Below are positions 45,004 through 57,280 of a DNA stretch of 64,000 bases, in pieces (the stretch's first letter is position 1; each line of letters starts with the position of its first letter). The position numbers were made by a program, and so were the translations under genes. Under the pieces are notes generated by a model. That model ran no database searches. It was given only the letters and a program-made list of their open reading frames with translations, and was not told the origin of the DNA. Origin of the DNA: Hofstenia miamia (Eukaryota > Xenacoelomorpha > Acoela); NCBI GenBank assembly GCA_004352715.1, contig SCFE01000086.1:293801-357800 (forward strand). Reading direction: 5' to 3'.

Positions 45004-46220
45004 CATCATGGACAATTAACTTTGTGCAGTAATTTATTTATTTTATAAATTTTCTAGTTTATTGACTCCTTAAAGTCCTCACATTGCATTCGGTATTGCA
45101 TATATTATTATGCTAATGGATGTACGAACCAGAAATCTTTCCGCTTTTATATAAAAAAATGAAAATTACAAAATCCAATTAATATCAATTTTATCGAGAT
45201 TTTTGGAATTTTACGCAAATTTTATTCAAATACAAATCAGTTTAGGGCAGAGATGTAAATGGACTAGATTCTCCATGGGGTCATGTTGGTTTGGGCTGGA
45301 CGCTAAGCCTTGATTCATAGTAACCTTAGATTTTTTACTATTTTACAAATGAATTTTACATTTTTATAAATTAAATAATTATTCTTATTAGGCATGGGTG
45401 ATAAATGTCACTTGATGTATGTGGTGATATATATCATGATAGTTATCATAATATTTTGGAAAAATGCTATGCAGTACTACTTTAGCAAAAAATCAAAGTT
45501 ATTTTCTACAAAATTACTAATAGATTCTCAGAAAACTGGATTAAGTTAATTTCAAAATTCTGCAATTAGATTTGGCTGAAGGACACTTATAAACTGGTTT
45601 TTCTTAAACCTTGAATAAAACGCAACTAGATGCAATTCGATAAAATTGTTTCATAAAATAAAAATTTTGCAAACATTTATATTATTTTTAAATATCAGAA
45701 ACATCCAAAATATCAATGTTAATTTTATAAGCAACAGACTGATATGATATTTCTAGAAATATCATGACATTACACACTCCGATTTTTATAAAAACACTTG
45801 GAATATTTTTCGACACTTCATTATTTCGGAAATCTGTGGGCTTGGGTCTAGCTTTTGTTGTTTTGGGCTGGACTAGGCCTAAAAATTCAAGCCCACTTGC
45901 ATTGGTGGTTCATATTTATCAATCTTTGAATTTTTGTATTTAATTATTGTCCAGCATTTTGAGGGATTGGAATACTAAAATGATATAATGGTATATGGTA
46001 GGGTGGTAAAAACAAAAGCCATCGGTATCTATTAATGCGTAGTTCTCTCTTAAGATTTGTCATAACTAAGTATCTTATTTTCCTTAAATGTCGATTTAAT
46101 GAACTTCAATATTTTTTAATTATGGTATAATGGGATTTCAACTACTATTTCTTGAATATTTTATTTGATAGTGCTCTTAAAAACATAGCACTTGAGGATT
46201 AAGATTAACCTTAGCATACT
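45004..46220. other. No gene seen; degraded GGGCTGG repeat near 45.29 and 45.87 kb
   Basis: GGTTTGGGCTGGACGCTAAG and TTTTGGGCTGGACTAGGCCT are related motifs flanking about 600 bases and may be the ends of an old DNA transposon; related GGGCC/GGCCCA sequence lies near 29690-29810. Confidence 0.35.
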
Positions 46221-46226
46221 TACACA

Positions 46227-46330
46227 ATGTTATATAATAATAATAACAATAACACTATTCATTTATATAGCGCGCATTCTAATCAAAGATTAATTAAAGG
46301 CGCTGGAAATTACAATACATTATGTAAACA
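46227..46330 (-). repeat. LINE/SINE 3'-end-like repeat (TATAGCGC motif)
   Basis: (AAT)n-like start followed by CATTTATATAGCGCGCATTC, TTAATTAAAGGCGCTGGAAA and TTACAATAC. This TATAGCGC...AGGCGCT order is a familiar 3' end of dispersed retroelements in marine invertebrates; orientation inferred from the microsatellite at the left. Confidence 0.45.
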
Positions 46331-46429
46331 TTTAATAAAAAAAATAATTCTTCAATTTTTCTTGAATTTTTCTGAACCGGGACATTTTCTAAGTTCGTCC
46401 ATGGGATTATTGGTAAATAAAATTTAATT

Positions 46430-49300
46430 CAATATTAAGTAAAAATCTTTTTGGGATTTTTGCTCTGAATACATATACACATCAGCCAACCTCTAACTTC
46501 ATTAAGTACAATTAGTTTAAAAATTTCTCAATCTTTGACAGTGTTTAAACACAACATAGATTAAAAATTTTTTTATATACAAAGCAAAAGTGATTTAATG
46601 TTTTGTAAAAAGAATTCTAAAAGAGTAATTTAATATTTTCAATCTTAGAATGTGATCTCTTTATTCCAAATGATGTTAATTGAAGTGCCCCATCTTTGGC
46701 AAGAAAAATAATATACAAAAGTTTGCATACTCGACTCAGTTTTTTTTCAACATCTAACGCAGAAATGTTATTAACAATCTATGACATTTAAATTCAGGTT
46801 TCTATCATTGCTCATTTTTGACAAACTCAGACGCGGCCTATAGTTTACATTATTGATGTCCAGTCACTGTACGCTGTTAAGTATGCTGTTAAAATAAAAG
46901 ATTATATAGCCTATAGCTGCTTAAACATATGATCAACATTATGTAAGTAGCACTTTGCTTAGGACTAAAATAAATTCACAGAACAATTGCAAAATTAAAA
47001 AAAAATTGAAAAACCATATTCTCCGATATCTCGTTACTTACACATGTTGCCCATAATAACTCTTAAGCCATACATGAAAAAAATAGACATATACTACCTG
47101 AAATCTGACAAAATTCTCTAATCAGGAAAACCTTAACAGGAAAGAAAGGCAGCAAATTTGTGTGCACAGCATACAAGAATCGATTTCAACTGTCCCACGA
47201 TTATTTATGGACATACCCATACATTTGAAATTAATTGCTGATTTGGAAAAATTTACAAAAATAATTAAATATTGCAGTCCATTAAAAGTTTATTTTTAGT
47301 AGCCACAATTTTTCAGAATATTTCCTGATTTGTTAATGTTGTAGTTATTTATGCGTCCTTTTAAGTTTAATAGTGATATTTTATCTTTGAAAATGATCGA
47401 AGTGTTTATTATTTTTATAGTATTCTACTTTTATCACTGAATAAAATATCTCTTGCTGTTAAAGCATGTGCATAATGAATTGATTTATAGTGGTGTGTTA
47501 TCAATTTTTAAATTATATGTTTCTTACTGATATTTAAACACTATTTTTTATATGGATTGCGCATTAGTTACATTATTTCTTATATCTGTAGATGGAAAAT
47601 GTAAAAAATATTTTATCTTTGTGCCACTTCACAAGTTCTGCAATTTTTGTAAAACTTCACTAAGCGTTGGAAACATCAATGACGACAAGAATTTATTTCC
47701 TAATCATAGAATGTTAAAAAAATTATTCAGTTATTATCTAAAAAGTGTAAAGTTTCTATTTGAGAATTCCATCGTTTCACGCAAAATTTAAAGATTTAAT
47801 AAAGCATTATATTAATTTTTTGAACAAATTTTATTCCATTTAGCACTGGGAAGCTTGACAATTTCATGCTATAAATTTCTATAGTGATCAGAATTGGCAC
47901 ATTAAGAAAAACTGTCAAAAAGAAAAAAATAAGAGAAAATTATTAAAAAATAAATTATTTTTTACTTAAATTCTATTTACAGAGGATATTGCAAATGCAT
48001 TTAAAATATGCAAAGCGGTCAAATATTACCACTCAGTAATTCTAGCACTAACTTTTTTGATGCAAATACACAAGTGGCCTAAATTTACATAACTAAGCTT
48101 ACTTGGAGCATTAAGAAATTTGAAATGCTGAGCAAATTTCAATTTATTGTATCTATGTATTCTATCAGAGTAAAACAGGTAAGTGTAGAAGTAAATATAA
48201 AAAATAGTTTTTTTTCAATATCACGGTATTGTTGGAAATTCTTGAAGTTTACTGTAAGATCGGGCTGTTATTTAATTTTATTGTGAAGCTCAACTGCACA
48301 CCAGTAACTTTCAAATATATATTTTTCACTAACATAAATTTTTAGTTTGGCACATGTAGTTGAACAATAAAATAACTTAAAATGTCGTTAGATTTGTTAA
48401 ATTGAGTTATATTAAGAAAAAAGTTAGGTAAAATCACCAAAGAAAAACAAATCATGTATCAAAAGGTCATTTAGTGATTGGCAATGTTTTATTTTTTGGA
48501 TTATTTAGACTTACGCTAAATTATAGTAATATAAATATTTATATCAGAAAGTGGATTAAAAATTTTTTGAGTTTCTTTAAGAAATATGTCAGTAATGTCG
48601 GCTTAATGGAGGAAGGTTTGAAATCTGTGATGGTTTCTTCAAAATACTTAACTCTAGTTCTCCTACTAATTTCTCAACATCTGTGGTGGATTTAAGCGCT
48701 TATTATAACTTACGACCAATGAATATAATTAAGATCTGAAAATACCACAAAATAATACAATATTTCGACGATTTTTGACGGCACACATGAATGAAAGAGA
48801 TCTTTATGTATAAAAAAGAAGCAAAGCTTAATATTTTCATTTATTGAATACACGTATACTGAATATTTCCCCAGGTACCTATGAGAATGCATCACTATTG
48901 TTTTAAGAAACAAAATTGGGAAAAGTATGTTTTCATAAACGGAATACGTTTCTTATATAGTACAAAAAGTCCTTTTAAATTTCATAAAATTTTGTGAATA
49001 AAAGTTCTTACCTTCACTGATGAAATCTTTTTTTCAAAATCAATTTTTCAGATATTTATTTTGAATAATTATCAATCGAATTTAACAATTAATTGAAGAA
49101 ATTCTGTTGAAAAATTTTTTCCTTTTTTAATCCTAGTATGGACAGTTAACTATTTTCCTTAAAAGATGAATGAGCGGCTTTGACAATATATTGACTAATC
49201 TTGAGGGGCTAATGTTAGGATTTGTATTCTGTGGAAATAATCTACACCGACAACTTTTTAAGTTAATATTGTAATTCCTGACTATAAATAGGGTATTGCT
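46430..49300. other. No gene seen
   Basis: AT-rich sequence with short frames only (47552-47791, 48474-48695, 48710-48913), none with a recognisable domain or splice pattern. Confidence 0.5.
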
Positions 49301-49329
49301 TGTTAAAATCGCCATGGTAACAGTCTAAA

Positions 49330-50110
49330 CATCATCTGGAAAATTGTGATTCACAATAATAAGGTTCATTTGATTTGATACATTGCAGCAATGCCGAATA
49401 TTGGCCATCCCATTGTTGGCCACATCCTACAGTGTCATTACAGAACTGGCAGGATAACTGGCAAGTGCTGAGGAAAATGTGAATGTCGCAAATCATATTT
49501 ACTAGCATGTGCAGGTATTCAGAATAAGTGATGCTCAGCTTATCATCTCCAAAGAGATCGCTGGACAAGGATTAGCAGTCCATAGACAAGCAATTTATTG
49601 AAGTGTAACTAAGTCTAAGATGATGGAGTATCAGCGAATAGCAGTGCAGTGATCAATTATGCCAAGATTATAAGAAGACGAAACAGGGCAGCTTCGTAGA
49701 TTTGTTGGAGAACTGCTGATTTGCCCCAAGATCTCATCTTGAACGAAACAGCAATGGAAATCACTAGTTCTAGGCCATATATCAGAGCCACATATGTGTA
49801 CTATTCCAGACAATTCACTTTGAAAGTGATGTACTGGGGTTGCATCAGTACTGAAATTCAGCACCCTTAGACCAAATCGAAGGTACAATCAATGCAGGCA
49901 AATATCAGGATGTTCTGTAGACCTAGCTGCTACTTCATATAATCAATCTGAAAAATTTGGCAACAAATATCCACGAGTAACTGCGCCATAGTCGCTCTGG
50001 AACATTGGTCATGACCGGAGTTTCAAGCGCTCACCGGTTTCAGCTGTGTAAATGGGTCAAATTTTTCCTTGGAGCTCCAGGTCTACTAGGTCACCATTAT
50101 ATCAAACAAA
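49330..50110. other. Compositional island, higher GC, no intact frame
   Basis: Base composition is visibly richer in G and C than the flanks. Short open frames occur on the minus strand (49332-49568, 49631-49888) but none gives a recognisable domain. It may be an old insertion or a decayed gene. Confidence 0.4.
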
Positions 50111-50119
50111 TTACACAAA

Positions 50120-52290
50120 GGGGCTCATTTCAATAAAGACAGGCTTATTGTTGCGTAATCATTGAATTACACAAATGATATGAATGCTTTAAATAATTTT
50201 AATGGATTCAGAAATGTCTTTATGTGAATTTTAGTTTGTTTCTGTTATAGTATCCTGCGAATTCATTTATTATTCCTAAGATAAATCCGAATATTCAGGT
50301 AATATATTTGCAAATCCGAATTCGAATCCAAAATATAAATTGCTTTACGTAAAAACTATTATAGCAACAACATCTGTTGTTACAGTTAAGAAACTACTTT
50401 GAAGTACGAAAAACTTTAGCTGTTTATTCTACAATAGAAGAATTCAAATGAGAAATATGATTTAGTAATATCATGCAAAGGGTAAGTTCCCGAAATTGTT
50501 TTTATTTAAAAAAATTTAGTAACCGACATGCATTTTCTAGATGTGCCGCTGTACTGTACATAGATTCGAACTAGATTACAACATAGATTCGAATTCGGAT
50601 TTGATCTCTTTTATTTGTGAGTTCATATTTTGTAAATGGTCAATGTTAAATTAATATTAAGTCTTCGAAATTCGACTTAAATCTAAGTCTAAACTTTTGC
50701 CAGAAAAGAATGGGGTAGAATTCTGTTTTTCTAATGCAAGAAGAAGCATTGCAATTTCACTGAAGACCAGCGTAATGTGCTCTTCATGTCAATGGTTATG
50801 GAAATGCAAGTATACTCTTAGGAAACTCGTGCAAACAACGCTTTCAGTTCTAAAAACGGATCATTCGAGTCATCGGGTCAATTATACAAAATAATCCCCG
50901 GATCTTGTCGAGTCATATTTTGTGTCCCGATTACAACTCTGATAATGACATCCTAGGATTTATAGAAAATCCGTATGAAAGCATGTACCATCTCGTAAGA
51001 GCTCTCCTAAATGATAGAGATGGATCCACGAGATACTCTCTTTATTTTCAGTGTAGAAGTAATGATTTCCTTCACATGATATTCTGTATTTTTATAAAAT
51101 GTGCTCTAATTTGCTGCTCTTGCTAAAAATCTATAAAAATTAATGTGGCTCAATATTTTATATATTTCTTGGCATGATTTTTACATGATTATGCAATTTT
51201 AAGTAGCTTGTGACAGTAAAGTCAAATAGCGATTTGGTTTGCAAATTTAAATCCATAATTATTGAGTGTAACGTTTTTTTCATCTGCTTTATTTTAGGAA
51301 ACATTTTTTAAAGGATTCCAAACATTAAATGTTCTTAATCGGTTTGTTGATCTATCATATTTTGAAGTATATTCTGATGAACTGAGCAACATCTTGTGGG
51401 ATTGAACAACGATTTCTGCTATGAATAATGAACTCAGATATTTTGACAATCAATTAATCTGACACTTTTTCGAATGTATTGGCCCTTCTAATACCAGCTA
51501 GCTGCTAAGATGTTGAATGCTCCATACAATTCAAAAGTTAACCAAATAATTTATGTACATGTACGTATATTAGGAATGAGCAAAGCAGTAAAGCAATTCA
51601 ATCAATTAAGTCATCGTGCATATTGGTCAAATTTCTTAAAGTTTTCGATTAGAGTCCTGTCCGTAAAGATAGACTTGGTTTGAAAACAAGCCCAGGACCG
51701 GACTGAACCTGCCAATTCGGTTCATTAGACCCATTTTTGTGATTTTCCCAAAACACTCAAATCTCATAATGCTACCTTATTATTGATAGACAAAGTAGGT
51801 GATTTCAAACTAGCTATATGTTTTGACTGCACTTTAATTGAATACAGTCACTTATATATAATTTTGATTTAAATATTTATTACTAAATAATCGAAAAATG
51901 CAATAATTTTTTTCATAAATTTGGCTAATCCTAATATTACACGAAAAATTCGATAAAGCACTTACCGTATCTGCACAATAAGCTTCGCATAAGTCAGTAA
52001 GAATTTCTCATCCCATCCAATGGGGCAGCTCCTATATCTCAGCAAGTGTAATTTTAATTACTAGTAAAACTTTTTCTAAATACATTAAAAAACAACATCT
52101 CACATCAAAATTAGAATAACTCAATATTATGTGTTTGAATTTAATCTCAAATTAGGAAGTATAATAATTGTTTTAAGATAATTGAGATAAAATCAAGTAT
52201 CTCAATAGCGAATTTCAATAGTTAAAAAGTACAAATCGAATAAATTTGTTCAATTTCATTCTATTATAGAAAGCGTAGTGTACAGAATCT
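50120..52290. other. No gene seen
   Basis: AT-rich sequence; the frames at 50697-50894 and 50905-51126 are not recognised. Confidence 0.5.
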
Positions 52291-52292
52291 TA

Positions 52293-53450
52293 TCAGCATA
52301 TGGTGCAGATGTAAATTCTACTTTTCTTCACTTGAAGAGAGAGAACTTTGGATTTTACTAAAGCTGCAAACCGGGTTTCAATACATCTTTTAGCCATTGC
52401 TATCTTAACATCGTCATCAGGAAACAATAGTTTCATTTTTGAAATGGTGACTTTTTCCAGACCTCGAAGTGGGCAACTTTTGCTGTTGATATTAAATTCA
52501 AATGTTGCATTTTTAATAATGGCTTTAGAAAATTGTTTTAATTCAAAATAGTCTTCAAATTGATTCCCTTTGTACGTGTCATCAGAGATTTCAAGATCTA
52601 TCGCCTTTAGAATCATGGCTTTGTCAGAGGTATTGTTTGACATTGTATTTTTGGATGCAACAATTTTGGAGTGTGATTCATCGGAAACATCCATTATTGC
52701 GGATCCCTGATTGGAATCAAAGACATTATTTAAGAGCTTTGTTTGACCTTGTCGCGAATCTATTTCAACTAAAGAAAACAATTCAACAGCATTATTTGTA
52801 AAATTGTTGTCTTTCAAGGTGATGAGATCTCCCTTGAAGCCCCTGTATCCATTTGTATATAAATTAATGATACTTGAATGTAAAATATTATTCTTGAATG
52901 AGTTTTTTTCAAATAAGAATTGAATGTTTGTCTTTTTGCGAATATTAAAAATGGACTCAAAGCCTTTAATCATTTGAAATGAGGAATGTAAAACACTAAT
53001 TATAATTTCTCGGCATTCTATATAGAAGACATCAACCTCTTCTGTTCCAGTGTGCTTACAATTTCTAAATCGAATTCCTTCAATGCGAAGTTTGCACTCA
53101 TTGCCCGACTGATAGAAGAAGAATCCCTTTTTAAAATTAACGACATCTATGTTTCTTAGTAATAAATTATTGTATCCAAATGTATTAAGGTCATCATCTA
53201 TAACAAGATTTTCCACGATTAGTTGTTGATCCTTCTTGGCAACAGGTAATATAGCATCCTTGCTAAGCTTCGAACGTCCACTTACTCCAGAAACGTTTAC
53301 AAATTTTGTTGAAACATTAACAAGCACATCTTTGCTTATCATGCATGGTATATATTTATTGTATTTGTCTTTTGAGCAATCTTCAAACTCAAACGTTATA
53401 AAGGTCAAATGTATTAGCATCATTGCAAAGGCGATTTTCTGGTTAAGCAT
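52293..53450 (-). CDS. Secreted protein with beta-helix-like repeats (385 residues)
   Basis: Single uninterrupted frame, start MLNQKIAFAMMLIHLTFITF, a clear signal peptide (about residues 1-22), no other hydrophobic segment. The body contains repeated N-x-F-x-x-N turns spaced about 25-32 residues apart: NSFKNN (183), NNFTNN (215), NVFDSN (242), NTMSNN (268), DTYKGN (291), with beta-prone stretches between them. This resembles right-handed parallel beta-helix (pectate-lyase-fold) proteins. Cysteines at 25, 36, 119, 131 and 146 may form disulfides in the N-terminal cap. No catalytic signature is visible, so an adhesive or structural role is as likely as an enzyme. Intronless, unlike the GPCR gene. 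Not recognised as a named family. Confidence 0.7.
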   Translation of the reverse strand: MLNQKIAFAMMLIHLTFITFEFEDCSKDKYNKYIPCMISKDVLVNVSTKFVNVSGVSGRSKLSKDAILPVAKKDQQLIVENLVIDDDLNTFGYNNLLLRNIDVVNFKKGFFFYQSGNECKLRIEGIRFRNCKHTGTEEVDVFYIECREIIISVLHSSFQMIKGFESIFNIRKKTNIQFLFEKNSFKNNILHSSIINLYTNGYRGFKGDLITLKDNNFTNNAVELFSLVEIDSRQGQTKLLNNVFDSNQGSAIMDVSDESHSKIVASKNTMSNNTSDKAMILKAIDLEISDDTYKGNQFEDYFELKQFSKAIIKNATFEFNINSKSCPLRGLEKVTISKMKLLFPDDDVKIAMAKRCIETRFAALVKSKVLSLQVKKSRIYICTIC

Positions 53451-53797
53451 TTTGTAGTACTGATTATTGTATTGTCCACTACGTGCAATGTTAGCAAAAT
53501 CGAAATAGTAGCCCAGTTATCTCGGGATTGACAAATTGTAATTGTTTGAAGGCTGATAAAATCATGAACGATTACGTCTGTAAATTCTTAATATAAATGA
53601 ATGAGACAGAGATGAGGATATGGAAAGCGATTACACCGTTTAAGTTCAGATTCAATTAGGAGTAATGCAGGGAAACATCCATAAATCGGGAATCTACTTT
53701 AATTCTTTCAATGCTTATAAATGTTAATGAATATATTATTTTGAAGTAATGAAGTAAGTTTGATGGGAAATAATTTTGCTGGATGTTAACCTATTTT

Positions 53798-54784
53798 TCA
53801 TCTTTTTCTGTCATGAAGACGAAAATTTATTATTCGCAAGTTCTTTGGTTCAACATTCTTTTCATTTAACTTTTCCTTTCTTTGCCTTAAAGCAGCATTT
53901 TCCATTTCCAGCTCTTTTTTATTAAGCCCCTTGGATAAATATATACTATAATTAAATAGGTTATTACTTTTTAACTTACTAACATTTCCTAAAATAGTTT
54001 TTACATGTATTTCTTTTTCATCATTTGCACGTTCTGATCTTGAATTCAAAATTTCATAGTTCTGTTGGCTGTCCAATTCTCTAGAAGTTATTCTTACACT
54101 ACTTTCTTGATTAGAGTTCTTCACAATATCAGAGTATTTTTTTATTTCGTTTACTGCTGTACTTATGTAAGAGACATCCGCCTCAATTACATGTACATCC
54201 GTTGAAATGCAATTTTCAAAAGTCCAGGAAATCGTGCCTTTTATGTTTCCTTTTCCCTGCAAAATTTCTAAGATGGATTGGTTTATTCCTGTGCATGTTA
54301 GATGGAAAATGTGTTTACACATCGTCAGGGGCGTACCCAGTATTTTCTGACGGGGGGCATCATTGTTATTCCCTAATTTTTGAAAATATTGAGAAAATAG
54401 ACCCTAAAAATGCATTTTACGATCCTAGATTTTAAATTTTTCAATTTTTTATCAAAATTTTTTTGATTTATCCGGTCAAAATAAAATTTGGAAACCTGAC
54501 GGGGGGGACATTCCACCATGTCCCCCCCCTGGGTACGCCACTGCACATCGTACATTTGATTTTTTCTACATTGGCATCCACTTTTTTTGTGCATGTTGCA
54601 GATGGAAAATTTGTTTACACATCGACTTCGTACATTTGATTTTTTCTTCATTGGCATCCACTTTGTTTTTGCATATATTGCAGCCTGTCGCATATTTTTC
54701 TTTTGTGCATTGTGAACACATTTTATTTCCACTCATATTTGTTTGTGTTGATTGCCTTTTGCTACATTGTATGCAAATTGGCAT
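53798..54784 (-). pseudogene. PHD-finger plus coiled-coil ORF (LINE ORF1-like), broken by a hAT MITE
   Basis: Minus strand: MPICIQCSKRQ, MCSQCTKEK, CNICKNKVDANEEKIKCTKS, CKQIFHL, then a partial duplication (VDANVEKIKCTMCKHIFHLT, CTGINQSILEIL), SWTFENC (the PHD W-x-C-x-x-C end with one Cys replaced by Phe), then a helical, charged C-terminal half with LNKKELEMENAALRQRKEKL (coiled coil) and ending LRIINFRLHDRKR. PHD finger plus coiled coil is the layout of ORF1 of several CR1-type LINEs, so that is my preferred reading. An internal duplication with frameshift and an inserted element (54326-54543) disable it. Confidence 0.5.
54326..54543. mobile_element. hAT-type MITE, 218 bp, perfect 8-bp target duplication
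   Basis: Ends: CAGGGGCGTACCCAG at the left; the right end in reverse complement reads CAGTGGCGTACCCAGGG. The target duplication CACATCGT is at 54318-54325 and 54544-54551. Internal G-runs (GACGGGGGGCATC, and CACCATGTCCCCCCC at the right) and an AT-rich centre. Too short to encode a transposase. Relatives lie at 60036-60211 and 29978-30195. Confidence 0.9.
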
Positions 54785-54927
54785 TGTTTGAAGATTTTAA
54801 GAGGTATACTAAGTCACTGTTATCACGTAAAATCAAAATTTAATGCAAATACTATAAAATAGAGACAATTACCTTTCCAATCTCTGCTTTTAAAAAAATT
54901 TACCTTTCGGACTAAAGCCACATGAAG

Positions 54928-54929
<2 letters not shown>

Positions 54930-54976
<47 letters not shown>

Positions 54977-55055
54977 ATATGATATAGATAGAGAAATAGA
55001 TAGATAGATAGATAGATAGATAGAGGGACAGCTAGATAGATAGATAGATAGATCA
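54930..55055. repeat. (TA)n and (GATA)n microsatellites
   Basis: (TA)n of about 43 bases at 54930-54972, then GATA/ATAG repeats to about 55052. Confidence 0.95.
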
Positions 55056-55059
55056 ATCA

Positions 55060-55810
55060 ATAGATATTTATTATTTGACTACAATATGACAACAGCTGTA
55101 GTAATTTACAAATGCGAAAAAATTGAGAAATGCACTATTGAGCTTTAATGTATTATAAAATGGTCTTTTTATGTAATTTCTTCAACATCGTGCCATTTTA
55201 TGGTGGTTTTAATATAATGCTCTCGTAGGTTATGAATATTCTTTTAAATAGAGTATGTACTGTAAAGGATGCGTCGATTTATATTTTAATTTTCAAATAA
55301 TTTTTGTACACTTTTTTACAAATTTCACTCATCTTTTTATGTCATTTGACGATTATTTTCTCTACACGCTTTGTAAAGATATCTAGTCTTTGAATTTTTT
55401 CACAACACATTACATGTGCGATTTTATAACAATTTCTCTTTTATAGAATCATTCTAAATCATCTTTATTGAAACCTTTCCCCTTTAAGTAGTAGAAGCCT
55501 ACCAAGCAAGAAATGTTGCCTAAATGTTCCAGGAATGTATCTGGAGTGTGGCAAATAGCGGCTTTGGGAATGATCCAGGAATTTTGTCATTGTGTAACAG
55601 AAAATTTTTAGAGAATTTTGCAGAAAATCAGCAACATTTTAGTTACAAAGATTTCAAAACTAGGTACAATTAGTAGCAATAATTTTTTAGCATCTTTGTA
55701 GTCATTCTAATTATGAATAATTTTTCAGTTGCTTGCAATTACTATACTTTATAATTTTCTTGCTTCATCAGGTCTTACTGAAATTTGTTTATACATAATT
55801 ATATTTATTC
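55060..55810. other. No gene seen
   Basis: AT-rich sequence without a supportable frame or recognised repeat. Confidence 0.5.
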
Positions 55811-55816
55811 TTATTA

Positions 55817-56040
55817 AATAATAAAACAGTATACATTAGGGGACGGTAATACACTTCATGCATTCGAAACATACATCCAACATTGAGCACCCACACAAAC
55901 ATCCACTCAAACATTGACTATATTATTATATATTGTACATATTAATTTGTAGTAATTTGTTCATGTTTATTTTCTTTTGTCATGTGTTAGTTTGTAGATA
56001 TTGTATACATATAATGCGCAATAAATTTGCTCTGACTCTT
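55817..56040 (+). repeat. LINE 3'-UTR copy, inverted relative to 24360-24590
   Basis: TTAAATAATAAAACAGTATA through ATTAGGGGACGGTAATACAC, CATGCATTCGAAACATACAT and GCGCAATAAATTTGCTCTGA to GACTCTTA matches, in reverse complement, the segment at 24360-24590 nearly base for base. AATAAATTTGCTCTGACTCT at its right end is the likely 3' terminus. Confidence 0.8.
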
Positions 56041-56049
56041 AATGAAGAC

Positions 56050-57275
56050 TGTAATTATAGTTTGCAAAAATGCAATTATTTGTAATCTTAAATCAACGAG
56101 TATTTTAATTTGTGTATTCATATATTGGAACATTCTAGGAATGTTCCATTGATGTGTGGGAAGGGATTTCCTACCTTTTCTCATTATTTTTGTAATATCT
56201 GATTCTAACCTCAAACGTTTAACCATTTCTAAACCTAATAACTTAACCTTTGGCATTTTTTTAATGTGACAGCTGTTTATAATCATTTTAATGAATTTAA
56301 ATTTCATAATCTGGTATAAATAAGCCAAGAAAAAAATTATTTTTCTTGAAAAAGTTAGGCTTTCAAACTTAGGATTATATGATAAATTAAAATTCCATAA
56401 AAATTTTTATTGCAAACAGGCTATTATTTTGTGTGCCATTGATGCAATATCAAGAATGCAGAGGCTGATATCTAGCACTTTGTATCATTTTAATTGCACA
56501 CCACTAAGCACATTAAAACTGAATTTATTTGTTCCAATAAGTGTTGTGTTATAATTCCAATTGCTTTACAACACAGTGAAATATTGCGATTTCTAGTGTA
56601 TTTTCATGAGTATGCTAAGGCTGAAATTCTACCGTGTTACAACAGCAATAATGTTTGTGATTTCATGAGAGCACTCAGAAATTTGTTGCGCTATTTCATT
56701 GGTTAGAATATTTCAAAATGATCATATGTTTCCATGAGAGCAATCCAAATTTCATTCTAATATTTCATTGGCTTATTTTCATTCACAAGTTTACTCAAAA
56801 GCCCTATCGAGCTGTATTTCAAAGCGGAAAATCACCAGTCTGAAATTAAGCATGCAAAGCTCAATTATATCAGCATGGTCGCGCACTCCCATGAAATCAC
56901 ACTGCAGTCTGTTCTTGAAAATGGCCAGATTGGTCTGGTGAAAACATGCTACCAAAGGCCAGGAGTGGCACACTATGACCAAGTAATTAAGTCACAGTGC
57001 ATTCATGAAAGTTCATTAAGAAACAAGGCTTAGTCAGCAATAAATCAGGGTAGATGGTTTTATAGATTAATAGGTTTTGATGTAAAGCATGTTTTCTAAT
57101 GAAAATTGAAGTTGAGAATAAATTTTTTGAAAATCTTCCCAAGTTATCAAAAAAGATCAGGAATATAATATGTAATATGTAAAATGCACAAAATGTATTC
57201 AAGCATATAGAGAAATTTTAGAATTCAAAATAATACTTAAAACAACACCACACTTTCAAAATAAAAAATTAACAA
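56050..57275. other. No gene seen
   Basis: The short frames 55987-56328 (minus), 56494-56706 (plus), 56791-56982 (minus) and 56987-57202 (minus) have no recognised domain; this stretch lies just downstream of the M3 peptidase gene. Confidence 0.45.
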
Positions 57276-57280
57276 ACATA

